Shown one piece after another: positions 36,662-45,501 of a DNA stretch of 55,241 bases. The position numbers were made by a program, and so were the translations under genes. The notes under the pieces were generated by a model. It searched no databases. It saw only the letters and a program-made list of their open reading frames with translations, and had not been told where the DNA came from. Position 1 is the stretch's first letter; each line of letters opens with the position of its first letter. The DNA is from Allobacillus salarius (GTDB lineage: Bacteria > Bacillota > Bacilli > Bacillales > Alkalibacillaceae), in the NCBI RefSeq assembly GCF_007559425.1, contig NZ_VMHE01000015.1, positions 1-55,241 on the forward strand. Direction: 5' to 3'.

Positions 36662-37984
36662 TTGAAAAATTATTTTCGTTTTGAGGAATTTGGGACAAAT
36701 TACCGGACAGAGTCCGTCGCAGGCCTGACAACATTTTTGGCGATGGCCTATATCTTATTCGTTAACCCAGCGATCCTTAGCTTGAGTGACGTTGAGGGAG
36801 TCGAAGGGATGGACCCGGAGGCTGTATTTGTGGCAACGGCATTAGCTGCTGCAATTGGTACACTGATTATGGGGTTACTTGCGAAATACCCAATCGCTTT
36901 AGCACCAGGTATGGGATTGAACGCATTCTTCTCATATAGTGTTGTTTTAGGGATGGGAATTCCTTGGGAAACGGCTTTAGCAGGCGTACTCGCATCAGGT
37001 CTTATTTTTATTGTATTAACGTTAACTGGGATTCGCGAGAAAGTCATCGATGCTATTCCAAATAACTTAAAGCTCGCTGTGGGTGCAGGAATTGGTTTGT
37101 TTATCGCATTTATCGGTTTGAAAAATGTTGGGATTATCCAAGCAGACGAGGCGACATTGGTCGCATTAGGTGATTTGACTAATCCTAGTATCTTACTAAC
37201 AATCTTTGGTGTGTTTGTCACCGTTATTTTACTAGCGGCGAACTTCAAAGGTGGCGTTTTTTACGGAATGATCATTACAGCGATTGCTGGAATGATAGTC
37301 GGTTTGATTAATGTGCCAACTGGTGTCAATGATGTTGTTGGTAGTGTACCAAGCTTAGCACCGACGTTTGGTGCAGCACTCACTCATTTCGGTGAAATTT
37401 TCACAATGGATATGTTAGTTGTCATTTTGACTTTCTTGTTCGTTGATTTCTTTGATACAGCAGGAACGTTGGTGGCGGTTGCGACCCAAGGTGGTTTGAT
37501 GAAGAACGGAAAGTTGCCACGTGCAGGGAAAGCTCTATTTTCTGATTCTGCAGCGACTGTCAGTGGGGCAATCTTAGGTACTTCCACGACGACTTCATTC
37601 GTTGAGTCGACAACAGGTGTTGGCGCAGGTGGTCGTACTGGCTTTGCATCTGTCGTAACAGCGGGATTGTTCTTGCTCGCTTTATTTTTCTCACCATTAC
37701 TCAGTGTGGTGACGACAGAAGTGACAGCACCAGCGTTGATTATCGTCGGGGTTTTGATGGTATCCAATTTAAAAGAGATCGAATGGGACAAATTTGAGAT
37801 CGCTGTACCAGCTTTCTTGACGGTCCTCATGATGCCTTTAACAAATAGTATCGCAACGGGTATTGCGATTGGATTTATTTTCTATCCGATTACGATGCTT
37901 GTCAAAGGTCGATATAAAGAAATTCACCCATTGATGTATGTGTTAGGTGTAATATTCTTCTTGTATTTTATCTTTTTAACGTAA
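36662..37984 (+). CDS. pbuG: Hypoxanthine/guanine permease PbuG
   Basis: Nucleobase:cation symporter (AzgA-like NCS2) importing hypoxanthine and guanine. The 440-residue protein has 12 or more membrane segments with TFLAMAYILFVNPAIL near the start, PGMGLNAFFSYSVVLGMG, and FVDFFDTAGTLVAVATQGGLM with GTSTTTSFVESTTGV in the middle, closely following B. subtilis PbuG. I chose TTG 36662, which has gaggggga upstream and gives MKNYFRFEEFGTNYRTE like PbuG; a longer frame starts before the ribosome site. The riboswitch upstream agrees with the function. guaA, its B. subtilis neighbour, is absent here. Confidence 0.94.
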   Translation: MKNYFRFEEFGTNYRTESVAGLTTFLAMAYILFVNPAILSLSDVEGVEGMDPEAVFVATALAAAIGTLIMGLLAKYPIALAPGMGLNAFFSYSVVLGMGIPWETALAGVLASGLIFIVLTLTGIREKVIDAIPNNLKLAVGAGIGLFIAFIGLKNVGIIQADEATLVALGDLTNPSILLTIFGVFVTVILLAANFKGGVFYGMIITAIAGMIVGLINVPTGVNDVVGSVPSLAPTFGAALTHFGEIFTMDMLVVILTFLFVDFFDTAGTLVAVATQGGLMKNGKLPRAGKALFSDSAATVSGAILGTSTTTSFVESTTGVGAGGRTGFASVVTAGLFLLALFFSPLLSVVTTEVTAPALIIVGVLMVSNLKEIEWDKFEIAVPAFLTVLMMPLTNSIATGIAIGFIFYPITMLVKGRYKEIHPLMYVLGVIFFLYFIFLT

Positions 37985-37999
37985 TTAATTTATGAATCC

Positions 38000-38044
38000 A
38001 AAGCCCCTACTGGCTATGTAAGGAATAGCTGGTGGGGGCTTTGT
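38000..38044 (+). terminator. Terminator of pbuG
   Basis: aaagcccc and ggggcttt with an inner tggctat/atagctgg pairing form a long stem, followed by gtgatt. It begins 16 bp after the stop. The rest of 38045-38260 shows no gene. Confidence 0.75.
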
Positions 38045-38260
38045 GATTATTGAGGAATGGACTTGGTGTGCAATAAATTAAGAGATGATCTCATCTAGCT
38101 GTCGACAGTTGACCTAGGCGTTAAATTGGTATTAAAATACATAAGAATTGGTTGGGTAAATTAAACTGACCACTCATATAGTTAATAGTGATTACCCAGT
38201 AAATTTAAGGGAAGACTGAACATAAAATAAAATTATATTCATTTGAGAGGAGACTTGGCG

Positions 38261-38827
38261 TTGCTTGAATCTAGCCTTGTCATGGTAACAATTATCCTAG
38301 TGGTTAATATTGTATACGTTTCTTTATTGACCGGACGGATGATTTTTACATTAAAAGGGAAGAAATATATTGCAGCTAGCATTGGTATTTTTGAAATAAC
38401 GGTGTATGTAGTAGGTTTAGGATTAGTATTGGACAACCTAGGTGAAATCCAAAACGTGATTGCTTATGCACTCGGATTTGGGATTGGTGTTATTGTTGGA
38501 ATGAAAATTGAAGAAAAGCTGGCGATTGGGTATATTACGGTTAACGTTATTTCCTCTAATCCAGATATTCCATTTACTCGCAAGCTTCGTGCAAAAGGTT
38601 ATGGTGTGACGAGTTGGTATGCGTATGGAATGGATGGAGATCGTTTGGCTTTACAAGTGTTAACTCCACGACGCTATGAATTAATGTTGTACGAAGCGAT
38701 AAAGGAAATTGACCCTAAAGCGTTTATCATCGCTTATGAACCACGTCAGATTCATGGCGGCTTTTGGGTGAAGAAAGTAAAAGGGAGTCGATTGCAACGT
38801 GAAGAAGAAAAAGTACAGAGTGAGTGA
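38261..38827 (+). CDS. yebE: UPF0316/DUF2179 membrane protein (YebE)
   Basis: A 188-residue protein with three N-terminal membrane helices (about 1-85) followed by a soluble DUF2179 domain ([20 protein letters not shown] and [22 protein letters not shown]). The order pbuG-yebE-yebG matches B. subtilis. I chose TTG 38261, eight bases after gagaggag; TTG 38243 and 38255 are upstream in frame but overlap or crowd that site. Function unknown. Confidence 0.87.
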   Translation: MLESSLVMVTIILVVNIVYVSLLTGRMIFTLKGKKYIAASIGIFEITVYVVGLGLVLDNLGEIQNVIAYALGFGIGVIVGMKIEEKLAIGYITVNVISSNPDIPFTRKLRAKGYGVTSWYAYGMDGDRLALQVLTPRRYELMLYEAIKEIDPKAFIIAYEPRQIHGGFWVKKVKGSRLQREEEKVQSE

Positions 38828-38978
38828 TTTTGACTCAATCGATTCGTGTTTAGACCAAATAGCCAAAGACGGATATCGACCTATAAGACGGATGGAAAAA
38901 CCCGTGTTTGAAGAGAAGAAAAATGGTGAACGAGTGCCAATCAGTCAAGAGATTGTCTTTGAAGCGATAGAAAAATAA
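38799..38978 (+). CDS. yebG: NETI-motif protein (YebG-like)
   Basis: A 59-residue basic protein starting at GTG 38799 inside the end of yebE (29-bp overlap). It starts with KKKKYRV, then [20 protein letters not shown] and [13 protein letters not shown], which match the small NETI-motif family encoded after yebE in Bacillus; here the NETI position reads DSID. The ribosome site (gggag) is far from the start, suggesting translational coupling to yebE. Function unknown. It is shorter than usual gene-finding cut-offs. Confidence 0.82.
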   Translation: MKKKKYRVSDFDSIDSCLDQIAKDGYRPIRRMEKPVFEEKKNGERVPISQEIVFEAIEK

Positions 38979-38980
38979 CG

Positions 38981-39020
38981 AGGTTCAAAAGAGAATGAGT
39001 CCCTTTTGAACCTTTCATTT
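38981..39020 (+). terminator. Terminator of yebE-yebG
   Basis: aggttcaaaag (38981-38991) and cttttgaacct (39003-39013) form a perfect 11-bp stem followed by ttcattt, two bases after the yebG stop. Confidence 0.85.
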
Positions 39021-39053
39021 ATTGGAAACTTTTGTTAACCTTAAATCTATCAA

Positions 39054-39269
39054 TCATTTAGAAGAAGTTCGTTGCGGGACGAATAACTCCTTCGTCGGAC
39101 AATATTTCGTCAAACCTTCAGCTGCTACTAGAGCTGATAACTTGATTAATAGAAGGTTCCAGGTTGTTACAGAATGACGAGAAAGCCTTGCCGCTCCTAC
39201 TGCTAAACCACATAATCCCATACTCGTTCTTACAAACGCACTGACCGTTCCGATATTTTGTTTTCTCAT
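39054..39269 (-). CDS. Small DUF2892/YgaP-type membrane protein
   Basis: A 71-residue protein with two hydrophobic stretches (about 9-28 and 36-50). IGTVSAFVRTSMGLCGLAVG followed by LLLIKLSALVAAEGLTKYCP is the pattern of the YgaP transmembrane domain family. The upstream site is aagggaagggaa. It is alone on the minus strand between yebG and yerA. Function unknown. Confidence 0.78.
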   Translation of the reverse strand: MRKQNIGTVSAFVRTSMGLCGLAVGAARLSRHSVTTWNLLLIKLSALVAAEGLTKYCPTKELFVPQRTSSK

Positions 39270-39341
39270 AACTTTTCCCTTCCCTTTACAGGTTTAATGC
39301 ATTAAAATGTAGACTATACAGAGATAAATGGAGGACTGAAC

Positions 39342-41090
39342 ATGCAAGAACATTTATATCGCTGGCGTAACAAGCAGCTAAGAGAACATGTTGCTGTTAT
39401 TGACGGAAAAATTTCGCCAACGATTGTTTTGAAAAATGCGACTTTCTTAAATGTGTATTTAAAGAAGTGGCAAACCGCAAATATTTGGATTTATGAGGAT
39501 CGCATCGTGTTCGTCGGTGACGATATGCCGAAAAAAATGAGAAATACTGAAGTGGTCGATTGCACTGGAGAATATCTCGTTCCTGGTTATGTTGAGCCTC
39601 ATTCACATCCGTTTCAGTTATATAATCCCCATTCCTTGGCAGAGTATGCACTGAAAAAAGGCACGACAACACTTGTTAATGATAACTTGATGCTTCTTTT
39701 ATTATTGAAGAAAAAGAAAGCGTTTTCTTTTATTGACAGTTTACAGGATACGCCTGCTTCTCTTTTTTGGTGGGCTCGTTTCGATTCACAATCTGCTCTC
39801 CGGGAAGAAGAAGAGTTTTTGGATAGTGAAGAAGTATTGGATTGGCTTAATCATGAAGCCGTCATTCAAGGGGGCGAACTGACGAATTGGCCTGAAATTT
39901 TAAAAGAGGATGACTTATCCCTATACTGGATGCAAGAGACGAAGCGGCTCCGTAAGTCGGTTGAAGGGCATTTCCCAGGAGCTTCCATTCGAACGTTATC
40001 AAAAATGAAACTACTTGGAGCAGATGGCGATCACGAATCGATTTCTGCGAAAGAATTGTATTTACGCTTGCAGTTGGGCTATTATGCAGCGATTCGACAT
40101 TCCTCCATTCGTCCTGATTTGAGAAATATACTGAAGGAGCTCATGGCGTACGATGTGAAAGTTTGGGATTACATGTTATTCACAACAGATGGAGCAACCC
40201 CTAGCTTTTATGAAGAAGAAGGGATGATTGAACGGTGCATTGAAATAGCGATTGAAGAAGGTGTGCCCGTAGAAGAGGCGTATGCTATGGCTTCAATTAA
40301 TGCAGCAAAGTATTTCAATTTAGATCATCGTCTTGGAAGCATTGCACCTGGACGGACAGCGCACATCAATTTCCTTTCTTCAAAAGAAAACCCATTGCCT
40401 ACTTCTGTTATGGCTAAGGGTAAGTGGATTGTCCGAAATGGTGAAACAGCGAGCGATTACATGAAGCCGGTTGATTGGCCAGCCTTTGATTTCGATCCAT
40501 TGAAGTTGGATTGGGAGCCTAATGCAGATGACTTACATATTTCAATGCCGTTTGGTATGGAAATGATCAGTGATGTATTGTTGAAGCCTTATGCCGTCAA
40601 AACAGAATCAAATAAGAATTTACTGTCCCGTTCAAATAACGAAGCGTATGTTCTTTTGATGGATAAGGAAGGAAAATGGTTAACATCCACTTATATAAAA
40701 GGATTTACTGATTCACTTGGTGGACTTGCGAGTTCTTATTCCAATACAGGCGATGTCATTTTGCTCGGTAAGAAAAAAAGTGATATCCAGCTTGCGTTCC
40801 AGCGAATGAAGGAACTTGGCGGAGGAATTGTTCTTGCGCACAAAGGCGAAATCATTTTCGAACTACCTTTACGGTTACAAGGTGTTATGGCAAACTTAAA
40901 GATGGAAGATGTTATTGAAAAAGAGAGAGAATTAAAAAAACTTCTACAAGAGTTCGGTTATACATTTGGCGATCCTGTCTATACATTGTTATTTTTATCT
41001 TCGACGCATTTGCCTTATATCCGAATTACACCATCAGGAATTGTCGATGTCATGAAGAAAGAGATCTTGTTCCCGTCGATTATGCGTTAA
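39342..41090 (+). CDS. yerA: Adenine-deaminase-like amidohydrolase (YerA)
   Basis: Metal-dependent amidohydrolase of 582 residues, the length of B. subtilis YerA. The barrel's first metal motif is EPHSHPFQLY near residue 86, and a later catalytic aspartate is in FTTDGATP (near 287). GSIAPGRTAHINFL near 335 returns to the beta-sandwich, and the C-terminal adenine-deaminase domain follows. Compared with AdeC the family is divergent, so deamination of adenine is likely but unproven. Ribosome site ggagg precedes ATG. It heads yerA-yerB-yerC. The purine operon next to it in B. subtilis is absent. Confidence 0.88.
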   Translation: MQEHLYRWRNKQLREHVAVIDGKISPTIVLKNATFLNVYLKKWQTANIWIYEDRIVFVGDDMPKKMRNTEVVDCTGEYLVPGYVEPHSHPFQLYNPHSLAEYALKKGTTTLVNDNLMLLLLLKKKKAFSFIDSLQDTPASLFWWARFDSQSALREEEEFLDSEEVLDWLNHEAVIQGGELTNWPEILKEDDLSLYWMQETKRLRKSVEGHFPGASIRTLSKMKLLGADGDHESISAKELYLRLQLGYYAAIRHSSIRPDLRNILKELMAYDVKVWDYMLFTTDGATPSFYEEEGMIERCIEIAIEEGVPVEEAYAMASINAAKYFNLDHRLGSIAPGRTAHINFLSSKENPLPTSVMAKGKWIVRNGETASDYMKPVDWPAFDFDPLKLDWEPNADDLHISMPFGMEMISDVLLKPYAVKTESNKNLLSRSNNEAYVLLMDKEGKWLTSTYIKGFTDSLGGLASSYSNTGDVILLGKKKSDIQLAFQRMKELGGGIVLAHKGEIIFELPLRLQGVMANLKMEDVIEKERELKKLLQEFGYTFGDPVYTLLFLSSTHLPYIRITPSGIVDVMKKEILFPSIMR

Positions 41091-41123
41091 TGTAAATTTC
41101 AAATAAAGGTAGTGGGGAAAACG

Positions 41124-42176
41124 ATGAGAAAGTACTACGTTATTTTTACTTTATTAATGATTTTGGTAGTCAGCTCTGCTTGTAGTGACGATGAAGAGAC
41201 GAGTGAGGAACCTACTGAAACGGAACAAACAGCAGAAGAATCTACAGAAAATGAGGAAGATGAAGTTGAATCGAAACCTCAATTCACTTATCCATTGACT
41301 GGAGAAGATGCTGATCAAGAAGTGACGAACCGGGCGTTGGCAGTCATGATCAATAACCACTCTAAAGCAAGGCCGCAAACAGGGTTGATTCACGCTGATG
41401 TTGTGTATGAATTTTTGGCGGAAGGACCCATTACTCGCTTTCTAGCAGTCTATCAGAGCCAAATACCGGAAGCGGTTGGTCCTGTAAGAAGTGCTCGTTC
41501 TTATTATATTGAGACAGCCAAAGCACATGAGGCGTTGTACATTTACCATGGTGCAGCAAACTTCATTGAAGAAGATTTACGTGCCGGTTGGGTGGATAAT
41601 TTGAATGGAGCGTACTATGATAACGATGGATTTTTGTTCAAACGGGAATCCTTCCGAAGAGCACCTCATAACTCTTATGCGTTATTGGAAAATGCTTATG
41701 AAGTAGCGAAACGAAATAATATAGAGACAGAAAAAGATCATGATTGGCTCGGTTTTTATGAAGAGGATGAATTGAGCGGAGTTGATGGTTCGCCAGCAAC
41801 AGACATCAGAATCGATTATTTCAGTAACTTAAGTGTTTCCTATGAGTATGATGAAGCAACGAATACGTATGCACGTTTTGCGGATGGACAGCCATCTACC
41901 GACTTAAACACGGAAGAACAGCTTCATTATTCGAATGTTTTAATCTATGAAACACATCATGAGGTCATTGATAAAGCATCACGTCGGGACATTGACCGCG
42001 AATCGGGCGGAAATGGATACTTGATTCAAAACGGTGTAGCAAAAGAAATTGAATGGAAAAATGTTGATGGACTAATGCTACCATTTGTAGACGGGAAGGA
42101 AGCAAAACTAGTTCCCGGAAAAACATGGATTAACGTAATCCCAATGGGCATCGAAGAGAAAGTAACGATTCAATAA
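41124..42176 (+). CDS. yerB: DUF3048 lipoprotein (YerB)
   Basis: Secreted lipoprotein of 350 residues. The signal peptide ends in the lipobox VSSAC (about residues 18-22), followed by a Glu/Thr-rich linker. The DUF3048 domain has RALAVMINNHSKARPQTGL, VYEFLAEGPITRFLAVYQS and GPVRSARSYYIETA. I chose ATG 41124, giving a normal signal peptide; an in-frame start 12 bases upstream lacks a better site. Function unknown. 33 bp after yerA. Confidence 0.9.
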   Translation: MRKYYVIFTLLMILVVSSACSDDEETSEEPTETEQTAEESTENEEDEVESKPQFTYPLTGEDADQEVTNRALAVMINNHSKARPQTGLIHADVVYEFLAEGPITRFLAVYQSQIPEAVGPVRSARSYYIETAKAHEALYIYHGAANFIEEDLRAGWVDNLNGAYYDNDGFLFKRESFRRAPHNSYALLENAYEVAKRNNIETEKDHDWLGFYEEDELSGVDGSPATDIRIDYFSNLSVSYEYDEATNTYARFADGQPSTDLNTEEQLHYSNVLIYETHHEVIDKASRRDIDRESGGNGYLIQNGVAKEIEWKNVDGLMLPFVDGKEAKLVPGKTWINVIPMGIEEKVTIQ

Positions 42177-42218
42177 CAACAAAGAATAAACAAGAAAAAA
42201 CCTGGAGGAGGGTTTTAC

Positions 42219-42527
42219 ATGCAAATCGATAAATTGCGCGGAAAAGAATTGGATCAATTTTTCAAAGGAATTCTCGCATTAAAAGACGTCGAGGAATGTT
42301 ATAAGTTTTTCGACGATGTAGCAACGGTCAATGAAATCCAAGCACTAGCACAACGAATGGATGTTGCTCGTATGCTTCGCGAAGGCCATACGTATCAGCG
42401 AATTGAGGAAGAAACAAATGCCTCAACTGCTACAATCTCACGCGTGAAAAGAAGCTTAAATTACGGCAGCGAAGGATACGAAATGGTATTCGGCAGAATT
42501 TACGCAGATGAAAAAGAAGAAAAATAA
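42219..42527 (+). CDS. yerC: TrpR-like DNA-binding protein YerC
   Basis: A 102-residue all-helical protein of the YerC/YecD family, related to the Trp repressor fold. The helix-turn-helix is at about residues 52-78 (LREGHTYQRIEEETNASTAT followed by ISRVKRSL). RBS ctggaggagg precedes ATG. Its target is unknown; its conserved position next to yerB and pcrB suggests a housekeeping regulator. Confidence 0.92.
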   Translation: MQIDKLRGKELDQFFKGILALKDVEECYKFFDDVATVNEIQALAQRMDVARMLREGHTYQRIEEETNASTATISRVKRSLNYGSEGYEMVFGRIYADEKEEK

Positions 42528-42534
42528 ATGAATG

Positions 42535-42568
42535 AAAATCCGTTTTCTATTTTAGAAAACGGATTTTT
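42535..42568 (+). terminator. Terminator of yerA-yerB-yerC
   Basis: aaaatccgttttcta (42535-42549) pairs perfectly with tagaaaacggatttt around a ttt loop, ending in six T. Confidence 0.9.
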
Positions 42569-42600
42569 TGTATGTTAAATGTAGTGGGGTGTGTGATCTA

Positions 42601-42775
42601 TGCGTGAATGAGAGCTGTGTGATCGCGAAAAGTCATCGAGAAGCCGTCTCAACACACGAATGAGCACCGTGGTATCACGCAATGTCATCGAGAGGCCGTT
42701 TCAATACACAAACTAGAATCACCGCATCACAAAATGTCATCGATAACTCGTCTCAACATCACCGTTTCACCCAAC
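42601..42775. repeat. 52-bp-period tandem array (GTCATCGAG type)
   Basis: gtcatcga begins at 42632, 42684 and 42736, exactly 52 bp apart, with ccgt-tcaa-acac blocks following in each unit and a partial unit upstream. The array runs from the yerC terminator into the last codons of convergent crcB. Its sequence differs from the 52-bp array at 44999-45440, but the period is equal. Confidence 0.75.
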
Positions 42776-43102
42776 CAACACATATCCAACTGAAAAACAA
42801 ATGCCTATTCCAATAAGGTTGCTTGCGATATAAATAATCGCAGTTACATATTTATTTCCGCGAAGCATTTCCATTGTTTCAACGCTGAATGTCGAGAATG
42901 TTGTGAAGGCTCCGAGAAAACCAGTGCCGAATAAGAGTATTGACTCACTAGACATAGTGGCGATGACAATTCCTAATAAAAAAGATCCGATTAAATTAAT
43001 GGCGAACGTTCCCCAAGGAAATACATTGGTTTTAGAGAATAATAATGAGAGCACATACCGGGTGATTGCACCAAATGCTCCACCAATCATGACGTGAATC
43101 AT
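42767..43102 (-). CDS. crcB: Fluoride channel subunit CrcB/Fluc (second of pair)
   Basis: Small four-helix membrane protein of 111 residues that exports toxic fluoride as a dual-topology dimer. It has GGAFGAITRYVLS at the start, NLIGSFLLGIV, and GTGFLGAFTTFSTFSVE, all CrcB signatures. I chose ATG 43102, with gaaggtgac upstream; it overlaps the previous crcB stop in an ATGA. Two tandem homologues probably form an antiparallel heterodimer, as in other Bacilli. No fluoride riboswitch is seen upstream. Confidence 0.92.
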   Translation of the reverse strand: MIHVMIGGAFGAITRYVLSLLFSKTNVFPWGTFAINLIGSFLLGIVIATMSSESILLFGTGFLGAFTTFSTFSVETMEMLRGNKYVTAIIYIASNLIGIGICFSVGYVLVG

Positions 43103-43473
43103 TTTGTCACCTTCTTTTCCATCCATAGAAATCCGAACAAAGCAGCGAGGATTCCTCCGATTAAGGTTGCTGATGAATAAGCGGCCAAGTAAATATATTG
43201 CTCGCTATCAATGAGTTTGAAGAAATCGAAAGCCACTGTAGACATTGTTGTAAATCCACCACAAAAACCAGTCCCTAAAAGTAATTGTAAGGTGTGTTTT
43301 TCAGGATATTTAATAAAATACGCTACGACTATCCCTAATAAAAAGCTTCCAACAATATTGACGGATAAAGTTGCAATAGCTGGTGTTTCTGTTAGTAAGC
43401 GGGCGACCATGTAACGAAAGCCGCTTCCTACAGCGCCTCCTAACCCGACTGCCAATAAATAATGTAGTTTCAT
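43099..43473 (-). CDS. crcB: Fluoride channel subunit CrcB/Fluc (first of pair)
   Basis: A 124-residue CrcB protein: GLGGAVGSGFRYMVAR, VNIVGSFLLGIVVAY and GTGFCGGFTTMSTVAFD. The charge pattern differs from the downstream partner, consistent with opposite membrane orientations. It is divergent from mgtE with 115 bp between. That gap lacks the conserved fluoride-riboswitch core, so regulation is not evident. Confidence 0.92.
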   Translation of the reverse strand: MKLHYLLAVGLGGAVGSGFRYMVARLLTETPAIATLSVNIVGSFLLGIVVAYFIKYPEKHTLQLLLGTGFCGGFTTMSTVAFDFFKLIDSEQYIYLAAYSSATLIGGILAALFGFLWMEKKVTK

Positions 43474-43588
43474 CGGAATGCTCCTAGTTTTTGTTTCTTT
43501 TATTCTAACATGTTCATTCTGTCAGGGGTTCAAAAGACAAAACTTCGGGTAATCCATTAGATAGATTGGATAGTTGAGGTGAATCGTT

Positions 43589-44959
43589 ATGTTTCTATTA
43601 TTGAGTGCAACCTCTGCACATCGTTCTTATAAAAAGTTAGATGAATATCTTGAAAACGATGATATTGAGTCATTTAGACATGAATTGTTACGTTTACATC
43701 AATACAATCAAATGAAATGGTTTGAACAATTGCAAAATCCCTCGTTAAGAAAAAACGTATATAAAGCTTTGTCAGCAAGAGAATTCGCTGCAATCTTTCA
43801 GAAATTGAAACTGAAGGACCAAGTAGATAAAGTTCAAGAATTAGAGGACACGTACCAGGCTGATGTTTTTTCAGCGATGTCAACGAATCGGTTAGCCGAT
43901 TTATTTAACCGCTTGCCAGAGCATGTCATTCATCAATCGATTGATCAAATGGATGCTGAACAAGCCCGGACTGTAATGCAACTGATGAAACATGAGGAAG
44001 GTACAGCTGGAGCGTTAATGACAACAGAGTTCGTTTCGTTAAATAAAGACTTGACTATAGAGCAAGCAATCGAAAAATTGCGAGCGTTTGCTGATCTAGC
44101 TGAGACGATATACTATGTTTATGTCGAAAATGATCAGCATCAATTAGTCGGCGTAGTCTCGCTTCGCCATTTGTTGGCGGGTGAATCGACGAAGACGTTA
44201 GAAGAGATTATGAAAGAAGAAGTCATACAAGTAGTGCAAGACAAGGATCAGGAAGATATTGCGAAACTGACAAAAGACTATGACTTGATTGCCATTCCTG
44301 TTGTTGATGATGATCGTCATTTATTAGGAATTATTATGGTCGACGAAATTATGGATGTCGTAGAGGAAGAAGCGACAGAGGACTTAGGTGAATTCGCCGC
44401 ATCCAGAGGCGCACTAGGTATTGAAATATCCGCTTTACTTGCCGCGAAAAAAAGAGCACCATGGATTATGGGATTACTGCTGATCGGCATGGTTACAGCG
44501 CAAATCATTAGTTTTTTCGAAAATACGCTACAAGAAGTTGTGATGTTATCTGCGTTTATTCCTTTAGTGATGGGTGCTGCGGGAAACACGGGAACACAGA
44601 CACTAGCAGTCATTGTTAGAAGTATTTCAAATGACGAAGTGAAGAAAGGTGTCTGGAAAATTATTTTACGTGAGTTATCCGCAGGGTTCATGATCGGTAT
44701 TTGCTCTGCTGCGGTATTGCTTATCGTCATTCCGATTTTCTATAACGGAAATTGGCCACTAGCATTTATCGTCGGCGGCTCGGTTTTTCTCGCATTGGGA
44801 TTTGCGACCTTCATTGGCTGTGTCATTCCAATTATTATTAACAAATTAAATATTGATCAGGCCGTTGCTTCAGGACCTTTTATAACGACGCTTAACGACA
44901 TGGTTAGTATCGTCATTTACTTCCTTATTGCAACATCATTTTTACAGTACTTGCAATAG
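43589..44959 (+). CDS. mgtE: Magnesium transporter MgtE
   Basis: Mg2+ channel of 456 residues. The N-terminal helical domain (about 1-125) and two CBS domains (about 130-250; EEGTAGALMTTEFV, VVDDDRHLLGIIMVDEI) sense cytosolic Mg2+. The pore domain has about five helices with PLVMGAAGNTGTQTLAVIVRS near 325, and FATFIGCVIPI. RBS gaggtg lies seven bases before ATG. No Mg riboswitch is seen upstream. The gene ends at a long 52-bp repeat array. Confidence 0.95.
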   Translation: MFLLLSATSAHRSYKKLDEYLENDDIESFRHELLRLHQYNQMKWFEQLQNPSLRKNVYKALSAREFAAIFQKLKLKDQVDKVQELEDTYQADVFSAMSTNRLADLFNRLPEHVIHQSIDQMDAEQARTVMQLMKHEEGTAGALMTTEFVSLNKDLTIEQAIEKLRAFADLAETIYYVYVENDQHQLVGVVSLRHLLAGESTKTLEEIMKEEVIQVVQDKDQEDIAKLTKDYDLIAIPVVDDDRHLLGIIMVDEIMDVVEEEATEDLGEFAASRGALGIEISALLAAKKRAPWIMGLLLIGMVTAQIISFFENTLQEVVMLSAFIPLVMGAAGNTGTQTLAVIVRSISNDEVKKGVWKIILRELSAGFMIGICSAAVLLIVIPIFYNGNWPLAFIVGGSVFLALGFATFIGCVIPIIINKLNIDQAVASGPFITTLNDMVSIVIYFLIATSFLQYLQ

Positions 44960-44998
44960 AATATATTTAAGTGGAAAATACAAAAAAAGGATAGTTTG

Positions 44999-45440
44999 AC
45001 CGCTACACTTGGATAGTAGTTTGCTAATCGACAGTAGGCCGAAATTTTATTGCTCTATCGTTGAATATACGCTCTCTATTCGACGGAAGGGTCAAATTTT
45101 ATTGCTCTATCGTCGAATAGGCGCTCTCTAATCGACGGAAGGGTCAAATTTTATTGCTCTATCGTCGAATAGACGCCTTCTAATCGACGAAAGGCCTGAA
45201 TTTTCTCGCTCTATCGTCGAATATACGCTCTCTAATCGACGGAAGGCCCGGATTTTATCGCTCTATCGTCGAATAGACACTCTCTAATCGACGGTAGGTC
45301 CAAATTTTATTGCTCTATCGTCGAATAGCAGCCCTCTAATCGACGAAAGGCCTGAATTTTATTGCTCTATCGTAGAAAAGACGTCCTCTAATCGAAGGTA
45401 GCGTCAAAATTCAATAGCCTATCCGGTATTAGACGCCCCG
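44999..45440 (+). repeat. 52-bp-period tandem array with internal hairpins
   Basis: tgctctatcg (or cgctctatcg) begins at 45051, 45103, 45155, 45207, 45259, 45311 and 45363, exactly 52 bp apart. Diverged units at 44999 and 45415 make about 8.5 units. Each unit contains an imperfect inverted repeat, cgtcgaatag and ctaatcgacg, around acgctct, then a tcaaattttatt block. The array fills the gap between mgtE and convergent glyQS. No ORF spans it. Confidence 0.95.
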
Positions 45441-45460
45441 CAAAACAATCATTATCCATC

Positions 45461-45496
45461 AAAAAAATGACACCAAGCCAAATCTTGGTGTCATTT
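45461..45496 (-). terminator. Terminator of glyQS
   Basis: aaatgacaccaag (45465-45477) and cttggtgtcattt (45484-45496) form a perfect 13-bp stem; on the minus strand seven T follow. It lies five bases beyond the stop. Confidence 0.9.
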
Positions 45497-45501
45497 CCAT
45501 A

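Noticed and set aside
43474..43588. Fluoride riboswitch upstream of crcB
   Set aside because: The gap lacks the conserved aptamer core; nothing resembling it is seen on the minus strand.
44999..45440. CRISPR array
   Set aside because: Repetition every 52 bp is over the whole unit, with no conserved-repeat/unique-spacer alternation, and no cas genes are present.
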